Shown piece after piece: positions 16,465-25,400 of a stretch of 41,241 nucleotides of DNA; the first letter of the stretch is position 1; every line of letters starts with the position of its first letter. The notes beneath the pieces are model-generated. The model saw nothing but the letters and a program-made list of their open reading frames with translations. It was not told the DNA's origin and searched no databases. The position numbers and the translations under genes were made by a program. The DNA is from an uncultured Microscilla sp. (GTDB taxonomy: Bacteria; Bacteroidota; Bacteroidia; Cytophagales; Microscillaceae). Location: NCBI RefSeq assembly GCF_947493425.1, contig NZ_CANLRP010000069.1, forward strand, positions 1-41,241, written 5' to 3'.

Positions 16465-17574
16465 TTAAAATGCCTCGTTTACCCCAAAATAAATTCCACC
16501 ATTGCCGTCTCTGTTGTACCCATAATCGAGCCTAAGCAAGGTGTTTTGGTCTTTTACAAATTTAAACCTAAATCCTCCTCCAAAACTGACCTTAAAGTCA
16601 TCAAAAAGTCGATTTGGCACATCGCTTATGCCACCAATGATACCAAAGGCTGCCATGCTCCATCGGGAATGTAGCTGTAAACGGTATTCTAATTGACCCA
16701 CATACATATGGTTATCGACAAACCTACCTCTAAAATAACCTCTCCCTCGTTGGCCACCTCCATACCAGGCTTTGCCCTGAAAGGGTACCACCCCAAATGT
16801 ATTTTCAGAATATACTTGCATTGCCACAACACTACCTGTGCCAATGGATTGATAAGTACGAAAATCACCAATAAATTTGTTAAACCCAGATGTAGCCCCC
16901 CAATTTTCGCTGGAAAATTGAGTATCCATTCCAAAGAAAAATCCTTTTCGGGGAGATTCAATCATATCGCGGCTATCAAAATTAAATATAATGCTCAAAC
17001 CACTGATGATAGCCCCATCACTACCTAAGATGTTGCCTTGAGCCAACAATCCACCTTCTGCAACCTCGGTAACTTGATGCATTTGAAGGTTTAATCCAAT
17101 CCCAAAATTCAATAAAGGGGGAAGGCGTTTAAGAAATGAAGCCTTCACTTCGGTAGAGGTCATATTGTATCTTTCTTCATTAGATGCAGGGGTATCGTTT
17201 CCGACACCCCAAAAAGAATTAGGGAAGATTTTATACTTTGTCTCCACATCCAGAAAGTAATTTCCCCGACCAAAGTAAATTTGAGGCCTTACCTCTAGAG
17301 AAAGCTGTTGGTTAAGTGTATAGATAGCGCTCATCAAAATGTTAGAAGTCCGCGAATTATATACATTGGAATTATTTAATAGTATAAACTGGGCTCCACC
17401 ACCAAAGCCAAAGTTTGTTTCAGGAGAGGTAAAGGCAATAGGTAAACCAATAATTTTCAGTTTCTTTTGTTTGCCAATGGTGTCAAGGCGATAAATAATA
17501 TTATTTTCTTCTTCTTGGGCAAACGCTGAACAAAATGTCAAAGAGACAATGATCAGGGTAAAGAGTAGCTTCAT
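16465..17574 (-). CDS. BamA/TamA-like outer-membrane barrel protein without POTRA domains
   Basis: A 369-residue protein with signal peptide MKLLFTLIIVSLTFCSAFAQ. Nearly the whole mature part is an Omp85-type barrel (bacterial surface antigen domain): SPETNFGFGGG near the start, a FDSRD strand with SPRKGFFFG after it, the GGGQRGRGYFRGRFVD motif typical of the barrel's lid-loop region, and a final strand YGYNRDGNGGIYFGVNEAF ending in phenylalanine. No POTRA repeats precede the barrel, so it is not BamA itself, which is about twice as long. Small barrels of this type are common in Bacteroidetes and their function is unknown. The start codon overlaps the upstream gene's stop by one base (TAATG), which suggests coupled translation. 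Confidence 0.85.
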   Translation of the reverse strand: MKLLFTLIIVSLTFCSAFAQEEENNIIYRLDTIGKQKKLKIIGLPIAFTSPETNFGFGGGAQFILLNNSNVYNSRTSNILMSAIYTLNQQLSLEVRPQIYFGRGNYFLDVETKYKIFPNSFWGVGNDTPASNEERYNMTSTEVKASFLKRLPPLLNFGIGLNLQMHQVTEVAEGGLLAQGNILGSDGAIISGLSIIFNFDSRDMIESPRKGFFFGMDTQFSSENWGATSGFNKFIGDFRTYQSIGTGSVVAMQVYSENTFGVVPFQGKAWYGGGQRGRGYFRGRFVDNHMYVGQLEYRLQLHSRWSMAAFGIIGGISDVPNRLFDDFKVSFGGGFRFKFVKDQNTLLRLDYGYNRDGNGGIYFGVNEAF

Positions 17575-18239
17575 TAAAAGAAATATTTATCCAGTATTAC
17601 ATTAAATCCAAATGAAAACAAAATACCCCCAAAGGCAATGTTTTCCCTTATCGTTAGCCCCGAAGGGTCTATCGATTTGTTGGCTACTACCCTAAAGGAG
17701 TTGATGTCTACTCCAAGGTCAAAAACAAGGTGATCAGTGATGGCGTAGGAATATCCTATACCTATTTCGCCTCCATACCCATTACCTCTGGTAACTTCTT
17801 TGATAGATGCTGTACCGTTCTGAATAATTGATTTTTGGAAGAAGCGTACGTAGCCAAATGCAATTGATATAAACACAGAGCCTTGCGAATTGTCAGATAG
17901 GTATTTTACAAATGTAGGAGCTGCAAATAGTGTTTCTGATTCATTTTCTGTAAATTCATTGTTATCGCTGGTTCGGGCAAGACCCAGACGAAAACCAGGC
18001 AAAAACCGCCCACCAGAAAATTTTCCGTTGAAGAATTCGATATGGTAACCATTCGAAAAAAAATTATTGCCACTACTACGACTACCACTGTTGGATTCTA
18101 TACTACCAGATAGCCCGGTAAACCACCTGCCTTTTCTGAAAGGGGTTTGCGAGGAATCTGTTTTCGCTTCTTGGGCAGATAGATAAGTAGTACAAAAAAG
18201 TAAACAAGCTATGAAAATAAAAGTAGTTTTTTTTTTCAT
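17574..18239 (-). CDS. Secreted outer-membrane beta-barrel protein, unknown function
   Basis: A 221-residue protein. The N-terminus MKKKTTFIFIACLLF...LSAQ is a clear signal peptide. The mature part alternates polar and hydrophobic residues with many glycines and aromatics (GRWFTGLSGSIES, GFRLGLARTSDN, GEIGIGYSYAITDHLVFDLG, FSFGFNVILDKYFF), the pattern of an 8- to 10-stranded small barrel of the OmpW/OprF-like superfamily, and it ends in two phenylalanines as barrel proteins often do. It is the first gene of a two-gene unit with the BamA-like barrel (TAATG overlap), so the two probably work in the same outer-membrane process. I do not recognise a specific family. Confidence 0.75.
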   Translation of the reverse strand: MKKKTTFIFIACLLFCTTYLSAQEAKTDSSQTPFRKGRWFTGLSGSIESNSGSRSSGNNFFSNGYHIEFFNGKFSGGRFLPGFRLGLARTSDNNEFTENESETLFAAPTFVKYLSDNSQGSVFISIAFGYVRFFQKSIIQNGTASIKEVTRGNGYGGEIGIGYSYAITDHLVFDLGVDINSFRVVANKSIDPSGLTIRENIAFGGILFSFGFNVILDKYFF

Positions 18240-18605
18240 TAGGTGAAATATTTAGCACTTATGATTGGGGCAATATAGTAGAAAAACAAAGAGGCAACCT
18301 GATAAATCAGGAGTATTTTTTTGATCCTTTACAAAATACTCGGAAGGCTATAGTAATGGCCATTACTTCAAAAAATGCCTCGCCCCCAAGAAAAATCTCC
18401 ACCTAAATTTTGCCTATTTTATTTCTTAATTGACCCCTAAATAGATGACGAGTGTTTTTTGTTGAAGGTCAGGTAAATGTGTTTAAACAAAAGTATATTT
18501 TCGCTTGAAAGTTTGTTAATAGCAAAAAATAGTACATACTTGTCTTGTCGATATAACTTACCATTTCATCCGTAGCTCTCTTTCTTAGATACTTAAACAA
18601 TTAAG

Positions 18606-18690
18606 TAAGTAGCAACAAGCAATTAGCTATAAGCTACAAGTAAAGATAACTCTCTCATAGTATGATAGTTACACTTGCATATTAGGCATA
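18606..18690 (+). repeat. Dispersed repeat copy B
   Basis: From 18619 to 18690 it matches the reverse complement of copy A with three differences. Its left end (18606-18619) continues the match on the far side of copy A's inserted hairpin module, which is absent here. Confidence 0.85.
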
Positions 18691-18692
18691 AG

Positions 18693-18796
18693 CCATCCTA
18701 CTATACATTTTGGCTCAAGCTGGCAGTGGAGACACTGCCAGCGGCGCGTCCGCCTCGAGTTGTGTCTCCACAACCGAAAAATGTATAGTAGGATGG
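18693..18796. repeat. 104-bp inverted-repeat element folding as a three-arm cloverleaf
   Basis: A perfect 19-bp inverted repeat (18693-18711 with 18778-18796) encloses three further perfect hairpins: a 10-bp stem with loop GAGA (18719-18742), a 4-bp GC stem with loop CGTC (18743-18754) and a 6-bp stem with loop TCTC (18759-18774). The GAGA and TCTC loops are complementary; with flanks, 18726-18735 pairs with 18762-18771 over 10 bases. The interior is GC-rich, unlike the surrounding DNA. The near-direct repeats ggcataagc (18685-18693) and ggtataagc (18796-18804) flank it. It could be a small non-autonomous mobile element or a structured RNA/DNA site; no homologue was recognised. Confidence 0.75.
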
Positions 18797-18797
18797 G

Positions 18798-18882
18798 TAT
18801 AAGCTACAAGTAAAGATAACTCTCTCATAATATGATAGTTATACTTGCATATTAGGTATATTTAATTTTGTCTTGGTACATA
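18798..18882 (+). repeat. Dispersed repeat copy C (identical to inverted copy A)
   Basis: Eighty-five bases identical to the reverse complement of 12760-12844. It starts immediately after the cloverleaf element and ends about 110 bp before the efflux operon's first ATG. It contains TAATTTTG pointing at that operon. Confidence 0.9.
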
Positions 18883-18991
18883 GAGTTTATTTTAAACTTT
18901 ATCTTGCTTACATAAGTTGTTTTTGCACTTATTTTTAAGTGACTATGAACTGGTGAGTTATAAGCAAATTGATTCAAAAAAAGGTCAATCC

Positions 18992-21328
18992 ATGTACAAA
19001 TTAAAAATTCTAATCCTACTATTGTCAATTACCCATTTCGCGATGGGTCAAAAACGGGTCCGTATTGGTATATCCACTGATTTTGAAAAAACAACCACTT
19101 CAGATTCTCTATTTCAATCTATGGTTGCCGAAATTGATCGTACTTTGGGCGCTTCTAAGAAAGTGACATTGCCCAACGACCAAGTGTTTTTTGGTAATAA
19201 TAGCTTGAGCAAAGCACAACAAAACTATGACAAGTTAAGCGGTAAGGTTGACCTGGTTTTACTTGTCGGTTCTATTAGCACCAAGGGGGCTTTGCAAAAC
19301 AAGCGTTTGAATAAGCCAACGATTGCGATTGGAGTCATCGACCCTAACCTCCAGGAGCTACCTTACCAAAATGGCACCTCTGGGAAATACAATTTTAGCT
19401 ACATTTGGGCAAATAAAGATGTGTTTAAAGAGTTGTCCGAGTTCAGGAGATTGGTTGGGTTCAAAGAGTTGGCGGTGCTTGTCAATGCTTCATCTGCTTT
19501 AACCGTAAATACCCAAAAAGGAAAAAGACTGCTTGATTCCTTAGGCAAAGCATTTTCTGCCAAAGTCAGCGTGGTTCCAATAGGAGACAATATAACTACT
19601 TCATTAAATGCCCTCCCTTCAAAAACCGATGCGGTATATCTTACACACCTTTATGGCAAAACATCTGCCGATATAACAGCCATTGCGAGCGAGCTTAAGA
19701 AAAGAAAATTACCCTCTTTCTCAGGAAGCCAGTGGCATGTCAAGCGTGGTATTTTGGGAAGCAATGGTGAAGAAAACGATCTCAGACAGGTAATTAGAAG
19801 GTTGTCGCTGATGGTAGATGATGCTTTGTCGGGAAGTGCTCTGGCAAAAATGCGGGTGAGTATCAATTTTAAGCAATCTTACAGTTTAAATGTGAAAACT
19901 GCCCGAGAAATTGGCTTGTCGCCAGCATTTGATGTATTATTTACTGCCAATCTAATAGATGAAGATAAAGTAAAGTCGACTACTTACTCGCTCACCCAGA
20001 TACTAGACCAGTCGTTGCAAAAAAACCTCGATATCAAACTTGCCTACAAAGATATTGAACTCACTTCGCAAGACATTGTCTTGGCACGTTCTTCGGTTTT
20101 ACCCAATGTAAGTTTAGATGTTTCAGCAGTCCAGCTCAACCCTGATCAGGGCAGTTTTATTTCTCCAGAAAGGCAAGGAAATGCGCAGTTGTCCCTTACT
20201 CAGGTGATATACTCAGAAGAAGCAGTAGCAGCTATTCGGATAGCTAAATACATTAATGAGGCTCAAAAATATCAAACTCAGGCCAATGTACTGACTGTAT
20301 TGATCAACACTTATGAGGCGTATTTTAATGTGTTGTCAGCCAAAACTGACTTATTGATTCAACAAGAAAACCTAAGAAACTCGCTGAAAAACCTGGAAAT
20401 TGCCAAAGTAAAAATAAGTACGGGAGCTTCCAGCAAAGCCGATGCGCTAAGGTGGGAAAGCGAAGTAGCGGCTTCTCGCCAAGCAGTGGTGCAATCCGAA
20501 ACAACCGTGATGTCGGCGAAGTTCAGGCTGAATAATTTACTTGCCAATACGTTGGAACAGGATTTTGATATTGCAGATATTACCATTGAAGGAGACATTT
20601 TTAAGAAATTGAGTGAAGATAGAATATCAAAACTTATCACGCGCCCCAGCGATTTTTCCAGCCTGTCTAATTTTTTGGTGACAGAAGCAGTACGTTCAAA
20701 CCCCAATAAAAAGCAGTTGCTGGAAAACCTCAAGGCCATTGAAAGAACCCAGCTCCAAAATAAGCGTTTGTTTTATGTTCCCACCATTGCCATTCAAGCA
20801 TCAGCGGGGTATGTATTTCATAGAAGCGGTAACGGTTCTGAAGGAATTCCTGGCTTTAACCTGGTAGATAATCCCTGGCAAGTAGCTTTGTCTTTGAGTT
20901 ACCCCATTTTTGTTGGAAACCAAAGAAGAGCCAACCTACAAAAATCCCATATCCAATTAGACCAAATCAAGTTAGCCCGTACCCAATTGGATCAAAGCCT
21001 GGAGTTACAAGTAAGAACTAGTTTATTGACTACCTTGAGTGCCTCTACTAATATCAATTTTAGCCAACTTGCTGCTCAGAATGCTTTAGAAAATTTTGAG
21101 CTGGTAAGAAATAACTACCAACAGGGAGCGGCTACCATCACTCAGCTCATTGATGCTCAGAGAGCTGCATTGAACGCTCAGTTGAGTAATGCTTTATCTA
21201 TTTATAACTTCATACTGGCTAAACTGAGGGTTGAGTTTGCTATAGGATTTTTCTCTATGCTTACCCCCGAACAACAATTGAAGGATTTTGAAGACCGTTT
21301 TGAAAAATATTTAAATGCTAAGGACTAA
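18992..21328 (+). CDS. TolC-like outer-membrane efflux protein with N-terminal substrate-binding-like domain
   Basis: A 778-residue protein. I chose ATG 18992, which gives signal peptide MYKLKILILLLSITHFAMGQ; the longer TTG start puts 25 residues in front of it. Residues about 20-300 resemble the ABC-type substrate-binding fold (IGISTDFEKTTTSDSLF, VDLVLLVGSISTKG, KPTIAIGVIDPN, KTDAVYLTHLYGKT, LPSFSGSQW). Residues about 340-765 form a TolC/OEP channel domain with the usual internal duplication: long helices around SLTQVIYSEEAVAAIRIAKY, VLINTYEAYFNVLSA and, in the second half, the NYQQGAATITQLIDAQRAAL motif. TolC proteins are usually about 450 residues, so the extra N-terminal domain is the odd feature. 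It is the first gene of a four-gene operon with an RND pump and would be its outer-membrane exit duct. Substrate unknown. Confidence 0.88.
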   Translation: MYKLKILILLLSITHFAMGQKRVRIGISTDFEKTTTSDSLFQSMVAEIDRTLGASKKVTLPNDQVFFGNNSLSKAQQNYDKLSGKVDLVLLVGSISTKGALQNKRLNKPTIAIGVIDPNLQELPYQNGTSGKYNFSYIWANKDVFKELSEFRRLVGFKELAVLVNASSALTVNTQKGKRLLDSLGKAFSAKVSVVPIGDNITTSLNALPSKTDAVYLTHLYGKTSADITAIASELKKRKLPSFSGSQWHVKRGILGSNGEENDLRQVIRRLSLMVDDALSGSALAKMRVSINFKQSYSLNVKTAREIGLSPAFDVLFTANLIDEDKVKSTTYSLTQILDQSLQKNLDIKLAYKDIELTSQDIVLARSSVLPNVSLDVSAVQLNPDQGSFISPERQGNAQLSLTQVIYSEEAVAAIRIAKYINEAQKYQTQANVLTVLINTYEAYFNVLSAKTDLLIQQENLRNSLKNLEIAKVKISTGASSKADALRWESEVAASRQAVVQSETTVMSAKFRLNNLLANTLEQDFDIADITIEGDIFKKLSEDRISKLITRPSDFSSLSNFLVTEAVRSNPNKKQLLENLKAIERTQLQNKRLFYVPTIAIQASAGYVFHRSGNGSEGIPGFNLVDNPWQVALSLSYPIFVGNQRRANLQKSHIQLDQIKLARTQLDQSLELQVRTSLLTTLSASTNINFSQLAAQNALENFELVRNNYQQGAATITQLIDAQRAALNAQLSNALSIYNFILAKLRVEFAIGFFSMLTPEQQLKDFEDRFEKYLNAKD

Positions 21329-21347
21329 CCGATAAAAGAAGCTATTC

Positions 21348-22460
21348 ATGAGAACTTACATCAAAAATATGACAGGAATCATTCGTTGTTCCTTGGTTGT
21401 TTTGATTTTTTTATGCCTCAATGCTTGTGGAGGTAAGGAAGAAAAAAAAGTAGAAGTACTGCGCCCTGTTAAATACAAAAAAGTAGGCATTTACAGTGGG
21501 GAAAAAATAAGAACATTTAGCGGCATAGCCAAAGCAGCAGGCGAGGTGGTGCTAAGCTTCCGAGCGGGGGGCATCATTACCGAAGTAAAAGCAAAAGTAG
21601 GAAATCGAGTGAAAAAAGGTGATTTGATTGCCAGACTAGACAACGTAGAAGCCCGTCTTGCATTGGAAAAATCGGCTACTTCAGTCAATAGTGCACTGTC
21701 GGGAATGAACACTGCCAAAAGTGAACTCGATAGAGTAAAGACACTTTATGAAAAAAATAGTGCTTCACTCAAAGAGTATCAGGCAGCGCGAAACGCTTAC
21801 CAAAATGCCTTGGCTCAATACGAATCTGCCAAACGAAATCAAAGCATTCAGGCAACCCAAACCAAGTATGGATTTATTTATGCCCCTCAGAGCGGGGTAA
21901 TTGCCGGGGTTGATGGTGATGTAGGGGAGAGTGTACAACCGGGGCATCAGTTTGCTACCCTCAATGCAGGAGATGGCATGCAAATAGAAGTAGGCATTCC
22001 TGAAAACTTGATTAATAAGATTACTACTGAAATGGAAGTAGATTTGTCTTTTTCATCTTTAGACAAAAAAACTTTTAAAGGTAGTGTGGTGGAAGTAGCC
22101 CAAATCACTGATAAAGGAGCGGCTACCTACAAAGTCAAAATAGATGTAATAGCCCCAGTGAGTACCATCAGACCAGGCATGGCAGCCGATGTTACTTTTA
22201 AATTTGGAAAAAAACAAAAGGAAGAAAAGCACAAGGTAGTAGTTCCGGTGAAGGCGGTAGGAGAAGATGGAAATGGAAACTTTGTGTTTGTAGTCACCTC
22301 TAAAGATGGCAAGGTGGGGGTTGTCAAAAAAAGAAAAGTAGTCATAGGAGAGATTTCTTCAGATGGCTTTGAGATTAAAACAGGGCTTTCTCAAGGTGAA
22401 CTCATTGCTACAGCTGGTCTGCAAACTTTGTTGGATGGACAAAAAGTAAAACTTCAATAA
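21348..22460 (+). CDS. RND efflux periplasmic adaptor (membrane fusion) lipoprotein
   Basis: A 370-residue HlyD/AcrA-type adaptor. The N-terminal hydrophobic stretch ends in lipobox LNAC with cysteine 27 followed by GG, so it is probably an inner-membrane-anchored lipoprotein. Order: barrel-sandwich/lipoyl half (FRAGGIITEVKAKVGNRVKK, with GDLIARLDN after it), an alpha hairpin (about 100-165; alanine- and lysine-rich), the second lipoyl half (IYAPQSGVIAGVDGDVGESV), a beta-barrel domain and a membrane-proximal domain. It begins 19 bp after the TolC-like gene and ends 16 bp before the pump gene, so the three should form one tripartite exporter. Met-8 is a possible alternative start that keeps the lipobox. 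Confidence 0.92.
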   Translation: MRTYIKNMTGIIRCSLVVLIFLCLNACGGKEEKKVEVLRPVKYKKVGIYSGEKIRTFSGIAKAAGEVVLSFRAGGIITEVKAKVGNRVKKGDLIARLDNVEARLALEKSATSVNSALSGMNTAKSELDRVKTLYEKNSASLKEYQAARNAYQNALAQYESAKRNQSIQATQTKYGFIYAPQSGVIAGVDGDVGESVQPGHQFATLNAGDGMQIEVGIPENLINKITTEMEVDLSFSSLDKKTFKGSVVEVAQITDKGAATYKVKIDVIAPVSTIRPGMAADVTFKFGKKQKEEKHKVVVPVKAVGEDGNGNFVFVVTSKDGKVGVVKKRKVVIGEISSDGFEIKTGLSQGELIATAGLQTLLDGQKVKLQ

Positions 22461-22476
22461 CTCTATATACTTAGCC

Positions 22477-25400
22477 ATGAATCTTACAAAATTTTCAATT
22501 GAAAGAAATCGAATAGTTTTAAGCATACTGGGTATCATAGTAATTACAGGGTTGTTGATGTATCAGTCTCTACCCCGGGACAGTATGCCCCCTTATACCA
22601 TCAGGGTGGCTTCTGTTGTGTCAGTGTTTCCTGGTGCCAGCCCCAAGAGGGTAGAGGAGTTGGTCACCGATAAAATTGAAAAAGTAGCCCAGGAATTACC
22701 AGAACTTAAATTGGTTAAAAGTACTTCACGTACTGGTCTATCAGTGGTTCAGGTGGAGCTAAGAATGGAAGTAAAGCCACAAGAATTGCAGCCTGTATGG
22801 GATCGGCTAAGGAGGAAACTAAGCAATGTTCAAGGACTACCAGAACGCGTGCGCCCTCACCTCAAAGATGACGGACTAGGTGAAGTGTTTGGGATTGCGA
22901 TTGGTCTTACCAGCGATGGGTTTTCTTATGCCGAAATGAAAAAACATGCCGATCACTTACGAAATAACTTGATTAGGTTAAAAGATGCTGCTAAGGTGGA
23001 AATTAACGGTGAGCAAGAAGAACGTATTTTTATAGAATTTGACAATACCCGGCTCAAAAGCTATGGATTAACCGCCAGTAGATTACAAGGAATCATTGGA
23101 AATACCAATATTTTGAATTCTGGGGGAGAAATATCAGTAGAAGAAGAAAGAATTGTTCTCGAGCCTACAGGTAATTTTAACAATATATCTGCCATTAAAA
23201 AAATGTTAATCCCCATTGGGGAAGCTGGGCAGGTAGTTCCTTTAGAAGATATTACAGTAGTAAAAAGGGGCTATATTGACCCGCCAAAGCAAGTGGTAAA
23301 AATCAATGGACTGAATGCCCTTTCGTTACATATTTCTTTGAAAAAAGGAGCAAATGTTATCAAACTTGGAGAAGAAGTAGATCAAGTCCTTAAGAAATGG
23401 CAAAGCAAGTTACCTGTTGGACTAGAAGTCTTTCGAGTATCTTCACTCGATACCTACATTAGTGCAAAAATTGGCGACTTTGTAAGTAATCTTATCCAGG
23501 CGATTGTAATTGTTTTGGTAGTAATGTTGATCTTTTTAGGCCTTAGAACAGGTTTGGTCATTGCCAGTTTAATTCCATTTGTAACCGTTACTACGTTGCT
23601 AATTATGGGGTTGATTGGAGTAGGACTTAATCAGATTACCTTGGCTGCGTTGATCATGGCGTTGGGGATGATGGTAGACAATGGAATAGTAGTGGCAGAG
23701 TCGATTATGGTAAAAGTAGAGCAAGGAATAGATATAAAGAAAGCCGCTATCGACTCATGTAGTGAACTATTTGTGCCCCTCCTCATTTCAACATTGACTA
23801 CCTCCGCAGCATTTTTATCTTTTTACTTGGCTGAATCGGTAATGGGAGATATTATGGGGCCACTCTTTGTAGTGATTAGCATTGCGTTGCTTTCTTCTTG
23901 GGTGCTTTCTTTGAGTATTATTACTTTATTATCGGTGTTTTTTTTGAAGGTAAAAAAGGGAAGCAGCAATAAGCAAAGTTTTCTTGACAGAACTATCAAT
24001 ACGCTTAAAAGGTATTACAAAAACCTAATTCTAAAAGCCCTGGCTTGGAAACGAATGGTTATTTTGTCTATTGTAGCATTGTTTGTTTTGTCGATCGTTG
24101 GTTTTGGATTTCTGTCATTTTTGTTTTTCCCTGATAGTGACCGAAACATGATTACGATTGATGTAAATCTTCCGGAAGGCACCAAAATAGAAGCCACTAA
24201 CAAAGTTGTAACTGAAATAGAGCAGTACATGCAGCAAAAGCTAAAGGTTAACAAGGGGCGCCTCGAAGGAGTCATAAGTTGGGCTTCTTTTATAGGCGAA
24301 GGGCCATCATCTTATGACTTGGGCTACAGTGCCGATGAAGCTAATTCAAATTACGCTCATATACTGGTCAATACCTCGTCATTTGAAGCCAATGGGGAAT
24401 TAATCAGTAAGTTAGATGCTTTTTGTTTTAATAGTTTTCCTAATGCAGAGATAAAAATTGGGCGTTTAGGTTCGGCAGGAGGAGGGGCACCTGTTGAGAT
24501 TAAAGTATCAGGCAATGACCCAAATAAATTATCAGGGATTTCTAATGCCATCAAAGCTGAACTATTTAAGATAAAGGGAACCAAAAATATTAAAGATGAC
24601 TGGGGACCCAAAGGGAAAAAGTTCATTGTAGAAATAGACCAGAACAAAGCTCAGAGTGCTGGGGTGAGCAACCAGGATATTGCGGTTTCGTTGCAAACAG
24701 TATTAGATGGTTTCAAGGCGGGAGAGTATCGGGAAGCTGATAAGTCAATTCCTATTATAATGAAAGGGGGAGACAGCAAAGAACAAACGCTTACTAAATT
24801 GATGGGACTGAATATTTACTCTCAAAATTCAGGCAGGAGTGTTCCATTTTTACAAGTAGCGCGTATTGTACCTCAGTGGCAATATTCTAAGATTAAAAGA
24901 CTAAATTTGGTGCGAACCATTGTAATATCGAGCCAATTGACTGAAGATGGAAATGCTTCGGCTATTATGGCTCAAATAACGCCCTGGTTGAAAACTCAGG
25001 CAAAGAAATGGGGAGATGATTACTCGTACAGCTTAGGAGGAGAAGCCGAAAGTACTGCGGAGAATATGGGAGCAGTTGCTAAGTACTTGCCGTTGTCAGG
25101 CTTCATCATTATGATGTTGTTGATTATTCAATTCAACTCATTCCGAAAAATGTTTATGATCGTTTGTACGATTCCGCTAGGGGCAATTGGGATGGTAGTG
25201 GGACTTTTTGTTTTTGGAACCCCGTTTGGTTTTATGGCTTTTCTAGGGATGATTTCTTTGGCTGGAATTGTGATTAACAATGCCATTGTTTTGATTGATA
25301 GAATTGAGATTGAAGAAAATGAGCTTAAAAGAGCACCCCAAGACGCAGTAATTATGGCTTGCTTGCAACGATTTAGACCCATTTTGTTGGCCACTTTTAC

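Larger units (their letters stand above)
18240..18991. other. 750-bp divergent intergenic region with repeats and a cloverleaf-like element
   Basis: This gap separates the minus-strand barrel pair from the + strand efflux operon, so it must hold promoters in both directions. The right half carries repeat copies B and C with a structured element between them (separate entries). TACTTTTG on the minus strand (18488-18495) and TAATTTTG on the + strand inside copy C (18863-18870) match the TAnnTTTG -7 motif, but neither has a well-spaced -33 box. No coding sequence seen. Confidence 0.55.

Noticed and set aside
16693..17028. Plus-strand 111-codon frame inside the BamA-like gene
   Set aside because: The minus-strand gene has a signal peptide and Omp85 barrel motifs; the + frame has neither domain nor context.
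18693..18796. Cloverleaf element as a tRNA gene
   Set aside because: The arms and loops do not fit tRNA geometry: the closing stem is 19 bp, there is no T-loop GTTCRA motif and no anticodon loop of seven.
18917..18991. Longer TTG-initiated start for the TolC-like protein
   Set aside because: It would place 25 polar residues before a typical signal peptide that begins at ATG 18992.
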